The notes under the pieces: generated by a model
The model's input: only the letters and a program-made list of their open reading frames with translations
Told to the model about the DNA's origin: nothing
Databases searched by the model: none
In this document: positions 43,687-51,047 of the stretch, piece by piece
How the letters are laid out: each line of letters starts with the position of its first letter
Position numbering within the stretch: the first letter of the stretch is position 1
Made by a program: the position numbers and the translations under genes
Assembly (NCBI RefSeq): GCF_032268605.1
Contig: NZ_CP130318.1
Location: 5,369,501 to 5,433,500 of the forward strand
DNA: 64,000 nt
Direction: 5' to 3'
DNA from: Paenibacillus aurantius
GTDB lineage: Bacteria > Bacillota > Bacilli > Paenibacillales > NBRC-103111

Positions 43687-43907
43687 GCCTTTCCTCCTTC
43701 GCCAGTCGCTGGACTTCCGTGAAGCCGCATCCATGCCTTCAGACTATCCCTCTGCGCGTTCTCCCTCAATAAGAAGAATCGCCTAAATTATAAATATGGA
43801 ACGAAAAAGCGGGAAACCGCCTTTTTTTATACGATGCGACATCATTGTTATTGTGGGCGTTCCGCCTCCCTTATAGAGTGAAAGTAGTAAACAAAGGGAG
43901 GTTGACT

Positions 43908-45545
43908 ATGAAAAAGGCCGTTTTCCAGCCGCTGGCCGTCCTGGCCGCCGCGGGGCTGTGCGCAGCCGTCGTCGGATGCTCCGGCGGGGGCTCGAGCGCA
44001 AGCACGACCAAACCCGCCGCTGCCGATCCGGACAAATCCAAGCCGGATGACTCGAAGAAGTATCACATCGACTGGACCGCTTACCAGCTCGCGCCGACCG
44101 ACAAAGACGCTCCGATGGTGAAGTACTGGAACGAAAAGTTCAACGTAGACCTGAACGTATGGAATATCGAGGCACGCAATTACGAGGAAGTCATCTCCCT
44201 CAAGCTTGCTTCCGGTGAAGTTCCCGACGTTATTCGCGTGGAGAGCCACGCGAGCTTCAAGAAATATGCCGACCAGAACATCCTGGCCGCCATCCCCGAG
44301 GACATGATCAAGACGTATGCGCCGAATCTGTACAAGGAATACATCGACGCCGATCCCGATCACCAGTTCAACTACGGCAAGGTGAACGGAAAAATCTACG
44401 GCTTCAACAACCTGAATATCCGCGGCCGGTATCGCGATCCCATCGTCGTCCGCGGCGATTGGCTGAAGAAGGTCGGCATCACGAAGCCGCCCGAGACGCT
44501 GCAGGAATTCGAGACGATGATCTACAAGTTCGCGAACGAGGACCCCGACGGCAACGGGAAGAAGGACACCTACGGGCTGTCTGACTCCGGGCTGTTCCCT
44601 GTCTATGGCGCCTTCGGCTATGTGCCGGTCACGACGGTCGACCGTTCCGCCCAGCGGGACAACTGGCAGGTGCGCGACGGCAAGCTGGTAAACGCCGCCG
44701 TCCAGCCCGAAATGAAGGATGCGCTGAAGCTGATCAGCAAATGGTACAAAGACGGTGTCCTCGATCCGGAATTCGTGACCGGAGAGAACAAGGGCGGGGC
44801 CGTCAACCTGACGCAATCCTTTGCTTCAGGCCGAATCGGCGTGACGACGCAGGGAGCGTTCATCCAGTGGAACCCCGCGTTCCCCGGCCGGGGCGCCGAG
44901 GGCAAGAACCGGGCCGAGCTGCGCAAGCTGAACGCGCCCGCCGCCGATGCGCTCGTCCTGCTTCAGCCGCCCAAAGGAACGAACGGCAAGGGCGTCATGA
45001 CCCAGCAGCAGACGGTACTCGGCTCCTACGTCGCATTCGGCAAGCAGTTGGAGAAGGAACCCGACAAAATGGCCAAGATCCTGCAGATGATCGATTACAT
45101 GAGCTTCTCGACCTATGAGCATTACGCGGACGGCTTGTACGGAGTGGGAAACTGGGAGGTTGATGCGAAGACCGGGCTCGTCACCCCGCTCGGCAAGTTC
45201 AAGGACGCAGCGGAAGCGGCCAAAATCGGGGCGCATTCGGTGTCCAACGTCCTAAACTCGCTCAAGTTCAAGGAGAAGGATTTCGAACCATACCAGGATT
45301 GGCTGAAGGAAACGAAACTCACGGAGAACGGCTCGGCGAACAAGCTGGAAACCGCGCTGCCTTCCGAATCCAAGTACAACGCGGAGCTGTCCAAGCTGCG
45401 CGACGAAACCTACATCTCCATCATTACCGGCGACAAGCCGATCGACTACTTCGACGAATTTGTGCAGAAATGGCGCAAAGCCGGAGGAGATACGCTTGAG
45501 AAGGAAGCGAACGACTGGTACCAGGCAAACAAGAAGAAAAAGTAG
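43908..45545 (+). CDS. Extracellular sugar-binding lipoprotein
   Basis: A 545-residue family 1 solute-binding protein of the LipO/YtcQ type. The signal peptide ends in the lipobox VVGC (Cys24) followed by a Gly/Ser linker. The mature protein shows KYWNEKFNVDLNVW, LKLASGEVPDVIRVESH, VRGDWLKKVG and a calcium-site-like DPDGNGKKDTYG. AAAGGGAGG precedes ATG at 43908. It is transcribed away from its permeases, which is unusual, since the three genes normally form one operon. It ends at a terminator (45560) before the convergent sulfatase. Confidence 0.93.
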   Translation: MKKAVFQPLAVLAAAGLCAAVVGCSGGGSSASTTKPAAADPDKSKPDDSKKYHIDWTAYQLAPTDKDAPMVKYWNEKFNVDLNVWNIEARNYEEVISLKLASGEVPDVIRVESHASFKKYADQNILAAIPEDMIKTYAPNLYKEYIDADPDHQFNYGKVNGKIYGFNNLNIRGRYRDPIVVRGDWLKKVGITKPPETLQEFETMIYKFANEDPDGNGKKDTYGLSDSGLFPVYGAFGYVPVTTVDRSAQRDNWQVRDGKLVNAAVQPEMKDALKLISKWYKDGVLDPEFVTGENKGGAVNLTQSFASGRIGVTTQGAFIQWNPAFPGRGAEGKNRAELRKLNAPAADALVLLQPPKGTNGKGVMTQQQTVLGSYVAFGKQLEKEPDKMAKILQMIDYMSFSTYEHYADGLYGVGNWEVDAKTGLVTPLGKFKDAAEAAKIGAHSVSNVLNSLKFKEKDFEPYQDWLKETKLTENGSANKLETALPSESKYNAELSKLRDETYISIITGDKPIDYFDEFVQKWRKAGGDTLEKEANDWYQANKKKK

Positions 45546-45559
45546 TCCGTACCACTCAA

Positions 45560-45606
45560 AAAAGAGCCTTGCCCGAGCCAGTGGATCTGGGGCAAGGCTC
45601 TTTCTC
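45560..45606 (+). terminator. Terminator of the binding-protein gene
   Basis: AGAGCCTTGCC pairs with GGCAAGGCTCT (11 bp) around a 17-base loop and a T-rich tail follows. It lies about 15 bases past the stop, between convergent genes. Confidence 0.85.
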
Positions 45607-45704
45607 TGTCCGCCGCTACTTCCTTATACGCAAATGAGGTTATGCTTTCCTATTGATTTTCGTGCGCGTACAATTACTCGCCAACAAAGTTATCGAATAA
45701 GGCA

Positions 45705-47060
45705 CTACATGAGCGCTTCCTCGGGCCGGACCCACCGCTGTCCCGAACGGACAGGAGGCGCCGGGTCGATCAGCGGAGCCGCCTCCCCCGCTTCGGCCAT
45801 CCGCCTCAGCAGCCGTTCGCGGAGGGCGTCGCTCACCTCGCGGTGCGACTCCAGGCCGATCAGATTCGTCAGCTCATACGGATCGCTCTGCAGGTCGTAC
45901 AGGAACTCTTCGACATAGCGGTCCGAACCGGCGTCGTTCTCGGGATGCTTGCCCGGCGCGTCCACGCCATACTTCCACCGTTTGGTGCGCACCGCCCTTC
46001 CGACTTGGGTCGTGCTGATCTGAATGAAAACCTCCTCCGGCCATTCGGCCGTTTCCCGCCCCAGCAGAGGAAGCAGCGAACGACCCTGCATCCGTTCCGG
46101 CACCTCGAGGCCGGCCGCTTCGAGCAGCGTCGGCGGTAGGTCGATTAAGCTGACGGGTTCCGCGATGCGCCCTCCCCGGTCAAAACCGGGTCCAGCGAAC
46201 GCCATCGGCACGCGGACAGAGCTCTCGTGGCACGATTGCTTGTACAGATGGTTCCGCGTCTTGAAGTGGCAGCCGTGGTCGGACGTGAACAGCACGATTG
46301 TATGGTCGAGTAGATCGAGGCTCTTCAGAGCGTCGAGCAACCGTCCAAAGCATTCGTCCAGCCGTTTCACCATCCCCCAATAGCCGCCGAGCTGCTGCGG
46401 AGCCGATCCCTTGAGCGCCGCTAGGTCCGGAGGGGTCCAGCGGGACGTGTATGGCTCGCGGTAGCCGTCCGGCGGAGTGAAGTCATCCAACCGGTTCTGC
46501 TGATGCGGCTCCAGGTACGACACGAACAGGAAGAACGGCTCTTCCTGGTGGCGGTCAATGTACCGAATCGCCGCGTCCGTATAGGCGTCGGGACGGTAGC
46601 CCGGCAGCGCGACCTTGCGGTTGTCGTTGTCATGCAGCACGGCTTCGTAAGGCTCCGAGGTTATCTCCGGGGCATTGGCCGCCAGCCAGTACTCGTAGCC
46701 GCCCCTCTGCTCAGCCGGCACGGGATTTGCTGAAGCGAGATGCCACTTGCCGATATACCCTGTCCGGTATCCGGCGTCGCGGAATTCGTGGGCTAGCGTC
46801 CGGGCGTCCGCGGGCAGCGGGCTCGTATTGCGGTGGCAGCCCGTACGGGTCGGGTACATGCCGGTCTGGAAGGCCGACCGGGCGGGACCGCAGATGGGCT
46901 GGCACGTGATCCCGGCCTCGAGGAGCGTTCCGCGACCTGCGAACCGGTCGAAATGCGGGGCCAAGCCGAGCGGATTGCCATAGGCCCCCATGCTGTCCCA
47001 GCGCTGCTGGTCGGTAAAGAATACGACGATGTTCGGACGTCGGTTCCTGTTGCGATGCAT
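45705..47060 (-). CDS. Sulfatase, separate from the operon
   Basis: A 451-residue sulfatase with the motif C57-G-P-A-R, preceded by ITCQPI and followed by SAFQTGMYPTRTG. Landmarks are VFFTDQQRWDSMG, YIGKWHLA and LFTSDHGCHFKTRN, nearly the same as in the 36919-38280 gene. No signal peptide is present. GAGGTGG precedes ATG. It is convergent with the binding-protein gene and has its own promoter region. It probably acts on a related sulfate ester, with the exact regiochemistry open. Confidence 0.93.
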   Translation of the reverse strand: MHRNRNRRPNIVVFFTDQQRWDSMGAYGNPLGLAPHFDRFAGRGTLLEAGITCQPICGPARSAFQTGMYPTRTGCHRNTSPLPADARTLAHEFRDAGYRTGYIGKWHLASANPVPAEQRGGYEYWLAANAPEITSEPYEAVLHDNDNRKVALPGYRPDAYTDAAIRYIDRHQEEPFFLFVSYLEPHQQNRLDDFTPPDGYREPYTSRWTPPDLAALKGSAPQQLGGYWGMVKRLDECFGRLLDALKSLDLLDHTIVLFTSDHGCHFKTRNHLYKQSCHESSVRVPMAFAGPGFDRGGRIAEPVSLIDLPPTLLEAAGLEVPERMQGRSLLPLLGRETAEWPEEVFIQISTTQVGRAVRTKRWKYGVDAPGKHPENDAGSDRYVEEFLYDLQSDPYELTNLIGLESHREVSDALRERLLRRMAEAGEAAPLIDPAPPVRSGQRWVRPEEALM

Positions 47061-47184
47061 ATGTCCACCTCATCCTTCATGCATTGTAGATCCTGCTTGT
47101 TTCCAGCTTATAAGCGGGTCCGCCGTTCCTCAATAGCAAAAAGGGAAGAAGGTATCAAAATCAACCGAAAGGAACAAACCCTCG

Positions 47185-47285
47185 TTGAAGCGTCCCAATA
47201 TTCTGCTGATCACGAGCTGAGCTATCAGCCGCACTGGAATACCATTGGCGCCTGGAATCCGGAGATCCAAACGCCGCATCAATAA
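47185..47285 (+). pseudogene. Truncated, frameshifted sulfatase N-terminus
   Basis: From a possible TTG start the reading is KRPNILLITS and then a stop. After an insertion of about five bases the sequence continues in another frame as PHWNTIGAWNPEIQTPH and stops. Together these match the first 34 residues of the sulfatase at 40221 (RPNILLITSDQQHWNTIGA, NPEI). The gene then breaks off directly at the repeat copy B hairpin. The relic lies on the plus strand, opposite to all intact sulfatases of the locus. Confidence 0.75.
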
Positions 47286-47331
47286 GAAAACCGCCTTCGC
47301 GAAAAGGCGGTTTTTGGTGCTATCTTGCCCG
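47286..47331 (+). repeat. Hairpin-plus-tail repeat, copy B
   Basis: GAAAACCGCCTT-cgcg-AAAAGGCGG with a T-run is followed by GCTATCTTGCCC. It matches copy A at 28274-28321 over almost the whole element and has the same orientation. It directly abuts the sulfatase relic and ends close to the stop of the small membrane protein at 47337. It may also work as that gene's terminator. Confidence 0.75.
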
Positions 47332-47336
47332 ATAGC

Positions 47337-47615
47337 TTAATGATGGACTTGGTCAAATTTGTCCCAGGCCAGGTAAAGACAAATAACGGCTAATGCCATA
47401 AAGATGACAGACAGTTTAGTATTTCTACGGAATTTCACGCCATATACCGAGAAAAAAATAGCCGCAGCCAATTTAGCAACGCTTTGGTAATAACCTTTAT
47501 CCGCGAAAAAAGTATTACTGAATAGGATAGCAATCAGAAAAGTGGAAGAAACGAGAACCTTAACCCACAAAGGTTCCCTTAAGAATTGGTTATACATAAA
47601 TCTAATTACCTGCAT
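47337..47615 (-). CDS. Small membrane protein, unidentified
   Basis: A 92-residue protein with three hydrophobic segments (VLVSSTFLIAILFSNTFF, LAAAIFFSVYGV and LSVIFMALAVICLYLAW). I do not recognise the family. Its start overlaps the end of the NUDIX gene by 14 bases; an ATG at 47597 is an alternative that would remove the overlap. It is probably the last gene of the pyrE-RNase H-NUDIX run. Confidence 0.7.
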   Translation of the reverse strand: MQVIRFMYNQFLREPLWVKVLVSSTFLIAILFSNTFFADKGYYQSVAKLAAAIFFSVYGVKFRRNTKLSVIFMALAVICLYLAWDKFDQVHH

Positions 47616-48144
47616 CGCAGTCTATCCCTTCTTTTGCCTCCATAACCATCCAATCATCCAACCTTGCCACTTCCAAATGATTATGATTCCGGTCCTTCAG
47701 CCATTCAAGGGCCTGCCAAACCAAAGGAGAGCTATTCTCTTGGGTTACCCCGTTCGGATCCACCCACTCGGGGCCGGCGGAATCATTGTCATGCATTTCC
47801 GTACAAAAGCTCGGTTCTCCGCTTACATAGTCCATCTCATAAAATACGGCAATATGATGAATATGCGTCGTGCCGCGTTTCTCCAAGGGATAGGGGGTAA
47901 CATAATCCCGTACGCCGAGATTTCGAATGACGTTAATCTTTAACCCTGTTTCTTCTTTTACTTCCCTATGAAGGGCGGTTACCAAGGGCTCATTCGGCTC
48001 TACCGTTCCGCCAGGCAGGTCATACCGGTTGATATAGGGCCCGCCTTTTTTGTGGATTAAGAGGAGTTTGCCTTCTTGGATACAGATTCCGTACACACCC
48101 AAATGCCGGTGCCAGCGTTCTTCCCTATAATCCCCCATCTCCAT
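47602..48144 (-). CDS. NUDIX hydrolase
   Basis: A 180-residue NUDIX hydrolase with a complete box, GGTVEPNEPLVTALHREVKE followed by ETGL. The upstream DLP segment precedes it in the usual way. The first residues (HRHLGVYGICIQEGKLLLI) form the first strand of the fold. The start codon follows directly after the stop of the RNase H-like gene (TGA-ATG), so translation is probably coupled. The substrate is unknown; the group is often annotated as MutT-like or ADP-ribose pyrophosphatase-like. Confidence 0.9.
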   Translation of the reverse strand: MEMGDYREERWHRHLGVYGICIQEGKLLLIHKKGGPYINRYDLPGGTVEPNEPLVTALHREVKEETGLKINVIRNLGVRDYVTPYPLEKRGTTHIHHIAVFYEMDYVSGEPSFCTEMHDNDSAGPEWVDPNGVTQENSSPLVWQALEWLKDRNHNHLEVARLDDWMVMEAKEGIDCDAGN

Positions 48145-48537
48145 TCAACCCTCATTCCTTCGAATAGCGGCCTTGGCCAGCTCGTCGGCCACCCGGTTCT
48201 CTTTGCTCGGAATCCATTTCAAAAAGAAGAGATCAAAGGAAGCGGCGAGCGCCAGTGCCTCCCGTAAAAGCGGGGCGTACAAAGGACTGTGGACATATTC
48301 CTTCTCCACCGCCCGGTTCACCAGCTCCGAATCCGTCCGGAAAGAGACGGCCTTATAGCCTTTTGCCAGACAGATTCGAAGGGCTTCAAGCAGCGCATGG
48401 TATTCCGCCTCATGGTTGCTCATGCTCCCGAGAGGAATGGAGAAGCGCTCGCCTTCTCCTCCGCTTTTGATATAGACGCCCGCCCCGCTTGGTCCCGGAT
48501 TGCCGGCGCTCGCTCCGTCGAAGTAAACCTCTTTCAT
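48145..48537 (-). CDS. RNase H-like (RNase HI family, YpdQ/YpeP type)
   Basis: A 130-residue RNase H fold protein. The acidic active site can be placed at D7 (VYFDGASAGNPG), Glu in SNHEAEYHALLEAL, Asp in FRTDSELV and Asp in ENRVADELAK. It lacks the basic handle of E. coli RNase HI, as in Bacillus YpdQ-like proteins, some of which are inactive. Its ATG overlaps the pyrE stop (ATGA). It should act in the cytoplasm on RNA in RNA-DNA hybrids if active. Confidence 0.9.
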   Translation of the reverse strand: MKEVYFDGASAGNPGPSGAGVYIKSGGEGERFSIPLGSMSNHEAEYHALLEALRICLAKGYKAVSFRTDSELVNRAVEKEYVHSPLYAPLLREALALAASFDLFFLKWIPSKENRVADELAKAAIRRNEG

Positions 48538-49067
48538 CGGACCCCGCTTGCTTCCACCAGCTCTTCCATTCGGTATAGAGAGCGGAAGGCGAATCCCGCG
48601 TTCTCCAGATTGTCCCGGCCCTGCTGCTCCCTCTCAATCACGCACAGAACCCCGATGATCTCCGCCCCCGCTTCCTGCAGGTCCTTGGCGCTGAGCAGAA
48701 TCTGTCCTCCGGTCGTCACCACGTCCTCGATGATGCAGACCTTCTTCCCTCGGATTTCTATACCCTCCGCCAGCTTGCAGGTTCCGTACTCCTTGGCCGT
48801 CTTGCGGACGAACGCCGCCGGAATCCCCGTCTTCAAGGACAAAGCAGTGGCAACGGGGATCGCACCCATCTCCAGTCCGGCCAGCACCTCAGTCCCCGAC
48901 GGGACCAGCTCCGCCAATTGCTCGGCAACAGCACCCAACAGGACAGGATCGGATTCCATCAAATATTTATCAAAATACTCGCTGGATACCTTGCCCGAAC
49001 GCAGGGCAAAGCTTCCCTCCAAATGAGCCGTCCCGTAAATCGCCGCAGCCAACCTTTTTCTATCCAT
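48534..49067 (-). CDS. pyrE: Orotate phosphoribosyltransferase
   Basis: A 177-residue type I phosphoribosyltransferase. The PRPP motif is VCIIEDVVTTGGQ. The N-terminal FALRSGKVSSEYFDKYL matches the orotate-binding segment of PyrE (F-x-L-x-S-G-x-x-S). It converts orotate and PRPP to OMP in pyrimidine synthesis. It is shorter than E. coli PyrE and is not in a pyr operon here; a second pyrE in the main operon is possible. It is the first gene of a coupled run with the RNase H-like and NUDIX genes. Confidence 0.9.
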   Translation of the reverse strand: MDRKRLAAAIYGTAHLEGSFALRSGKVSSEYFDKYLMESDPVLLGAVAEQLAELVPSGTEVLAGLEMGAIPVATALSLKTGIPAAFVRKTAKEYGTCKLAEGIEIRGKKVCIIEDVVTTGGQILLSAKDLQEAGAEIIGVLCVIEREQQGRDNLENAGFAFRSLYRMEELVEASGVR

Positions 49068-49179
49068 TCCAACGCCGCCCCCCTATTTATCTGATCGCCA
49101 TAAAATTCTTCTTGATTTTACCATATGGGGTCGGGGAGGGGCATCCCACTAATTTTTTATATACAAATAATTATATATA

Positions 49180-49746
49180 TTGGACGGATGGATCAAGAAA
49201 GACGAGCCGGTGGCACTGGCCCACCTGGATGTCGATTATTTTATGGAGATTAACCAGCAGCTGGGGAACGAGGCCGGGGACCGCGTGCTCCAAACGGTAG
49301 CGGCTTTGCTGCAGGAATGGTCGGACAAGCAGGCCTACCGCGTATCGGGGGACGAGTTTGCGGTTGTTCTTCCGAAAGCGACGCTCGAGCAGGCTTTTCT
49401 TAAGATGGAAACGCTGCGGGCCCAAATCGAGCAGGCGCAGGACCGGTTTGAGCTGCCGGAAGACAAGCCCGTCACCATTACCATCGGAGTGGCCCAGTAT
49501 CCGCGTGACGCCAAAAATGAACAAGGGCTTAGCCGCGCAGCCAGCGCCGCTCTCGTGACCGCCAAGGAAACGGGCCGGAACCAGGTGGCCTTGGCCCCAA
49601 ACGAAGAGATGGTGATGAAATCCTGCTATTACCCGTCAACGGCCGTTCGTCGGCTGAAAGCGCTGGCGGAGCAGCTGAATAAGAAAGAATCGGTCCTGCT
49701 GCGGGAAGCGCTGAACGACCTGTTGAGGAAGTACGATCAGCAATAG
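49180..49746 (+). CDS. Degenerate GGDEF protein with C-terminal helical extension
   Basis: A 188-residue protein. Residues 8-130 are a GGDEF fold: ALAHLDVDYFMEINQQLGNE (metal Asp kept), then RVSGDEFAVVLP with Ser for the first Gly, and TITIGVAQYP. The C-terminal 40 residues (STAVRRLKALAEQLNKKESV) resemble a ribbon-helix-helix segment. SGDEF proteins can be active or sensors; activity is not certain. The start is poor: TTG at 49180 with no ribosome site, after an AT-rich stretch with an in-frame stop. The gene may thus be truncated at its 5' end. Confidence 0.75.
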   Translation: MDGWIKKDEPVALAHLDVDYFMEINQQLGNEAGDRVLQTVAALLQEWSDKQAYRVSGDEFAVVLPKATLEQAFLKMETLRAQIEQAQDRFELPEDKPVTITIGVAQYPRDAKNEQGLSRAASAALVTAKETGRNQVALAPNEEMVMKSCYYPSTAVRRLKALAEQLNKKESVLLREALNDLLRKYDQQ

Positions 49747-49804
49747 CAGAGTCTACCTTTCGCTTTCCGTCAGGAGGACTGGGGAAAGAGACGTCCCCCC
49801 AAAC

Positions 49805-49841
49805 AAAAAGCTGCCAAGCCCGAGAGGCCTGGCAGCTTTCA
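49805..49841. terminator. Bidirectional terminator between convergent genes
   Basis: AAAGCTGCCA pairs with TGGCAGCTTT around a 13-base loop. A-rich and T-rich sides allow use from both the GGDEF gene and the convergent methyltransferase gene. Confidence 0.8.
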
Positions 49842-49881
49842 TCCTTATTGATTCCTCACCAGCAGATGGTTTCCCTGCTTC

Positions 49882-50766
49882 TCACTCGCTCCGGCCGGTC
49901 AAAATTACGTAGTCCATGGTGATCTCCCGCACTCCCCTCAGCTTAACCTCATGCAAGCTCTCCTCCTTGATCCCCCAAGACAGCGGGGTCATGCGGAGCA
50001 AGGACTCGAGCCAATCCTCCTCAAGCTTCACCTGGTACCGAACTTGCTGGACCTGGGTCTCCCTGAGATTCTCCCGAAAAAGGGCAGCCGTCCGCTCGTT
50101 CGAATACTGCTGACGGGGAGAGCCTTCGTATAGAATGGTCCTCAGCTCCTTCAGATAATCCTGACCGGGCAGCACCTTGATCACCCTTCCTCCGGCGGCG
50201 GTTATCCTGCGGAACTCCGAATAGTTGGCCGGGGACAGAACATTGAGCAGCACGGTAAAGGCCCCGTCCGCCAAAGGAGCGTTGGCCAGATCGGCCACGC
50301 ACCACAGGCTTTGCGGGTATTCGCCCGCCGCCCGGCGGATGCCCTCCTTCGCCAGATCCATTCCGACCGTCAGGACCGGCCGGGCTGTGCTACGACTCAG
50401 CCCCTCCCGGATCCGCGCCAGCTGGGATCCCTCCCCGCAGCCAGCATCAAGCACCTTCACCGGTTCGTCCGGACCGGAAGAAGCCTCCAGGATGAGGCGG
50501 CCGAGAATGGTTTCGAGCGGCTGGAACAGCCCGGTACGGGCCATTCTCCTTCGGGCCTCGAACAACCGGTGGTCATACGTGGCGGGTGAGGGCTTCGACA
50601 GGAAGTTTACATAGCCCTGCCGGGCGATATCAAAGCTGTGCCCTCGGACACAGCGTAAGCTACTTTCGGCCAACTGCATGGCCCCGAAACAGTGCGGGCA
50701 ACGGAAAATCCCGCTGTTCCGGTCGATTTGGGCTAGCCTTTCCAGCCTTTTTCCGGATGTGGACAT
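49882..50766 (-). CDS. RlmA-like 23S rRNA guanine-N1 methyltransferase
   Basis: A 294-residue protein. An N-terminal zinc finger (FRCPHCFGAMQ, then LRCVRGHSFDIARQGYVNFL) precedes a SAM-binding Rossmann domain (VKVLDAGCGEGSQLARI) and a C-terminal beta segment. This is the RlmA/YxjB architecture; those enzymes methylate G745 or G748 of 23S rRNA. The start at 50766 (MSTSGKRLE) is preferred over the ATG at 50790, but neither has a strong ribosome site. The hairpin at 50802-50870 lies just upstream. Confidence 0.87.
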   Translation of the reverse strand: MSTSGKRLERLAQIDRNSGIFRCPHCFGAMQLAESSLRCVRGHSFDIARQGYVNFLSKPSPATYDHRLFEARRRMARTGLFQPLETILGRLILEASSGPDEPVKVLDAGCGEGSQLARIREGLSRSTARPVLTVGMDLAKEGIRRAAGEYPQSLWCVADLANAPLADGAFTVLLNVLSPANYSEFRRITAAGGRVIKVLPGQDYLKELRTILYEGSPRQQYSNERTAALFRENLRETQVQQVRYQVKLEEDWLESLLRMTPLSWGIKEESLHEVKLRGVREITMDYVILTGRSE

Positions 50767-50801
50767 GCCAAAAACACCCCATTCATTCATTAGTTGAGAA
50801 T

Positions 50802-50870
50802 GAAAAAGGCACAGTCGAATAAACCCTCCGCATCTTAAATAAAAATGGGAGGCGATTACCGGGCTGTGCC
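50802..50870 (-). terminator. Structured hairpin with T-run between asd and the RlmA-like gene
   Basis: On the minus strand GGCACAG pairs with CTGTGCC and an inner CCTCC/GGAGG pair lies within. TTTTTC follows. It can end the asd transcript, whose stop is about 180 bases upstream, or act as a leader structure for the RlmA-like gene. Confidence 0.6.
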
Positions 50871-51047
50871 TATCTTTGTCTCAACCGAATGAATTGGATG
50901 ATCATGTCCAAGCTCTCCTTCGAAATAGGGGTTCTTGCTTCTCCATTCTACCACATTTCGAAGGAATTGCGACCGTCCCTGCCCCGCCCACTCGTACAAG
51001 CGGGCGGAGCAGCCGGTTTTCGGATCAGGGCAGGACGTGCATCTAAC

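Noticed and set aside
43809-43828. Short GC hairpin with seven T before the binding-protein gene
   Set aside because: The stem is only four base pairs, too weak to call a terminator; mentioned only in the finding on the divergent gap.
28274-47331. Composite transposon flanked by the two repeats
   Set aside because: No transposase or integrase gene and no inverted terminal repeats were seen; recombination between repeats remains possible but a transposon call is not supported.
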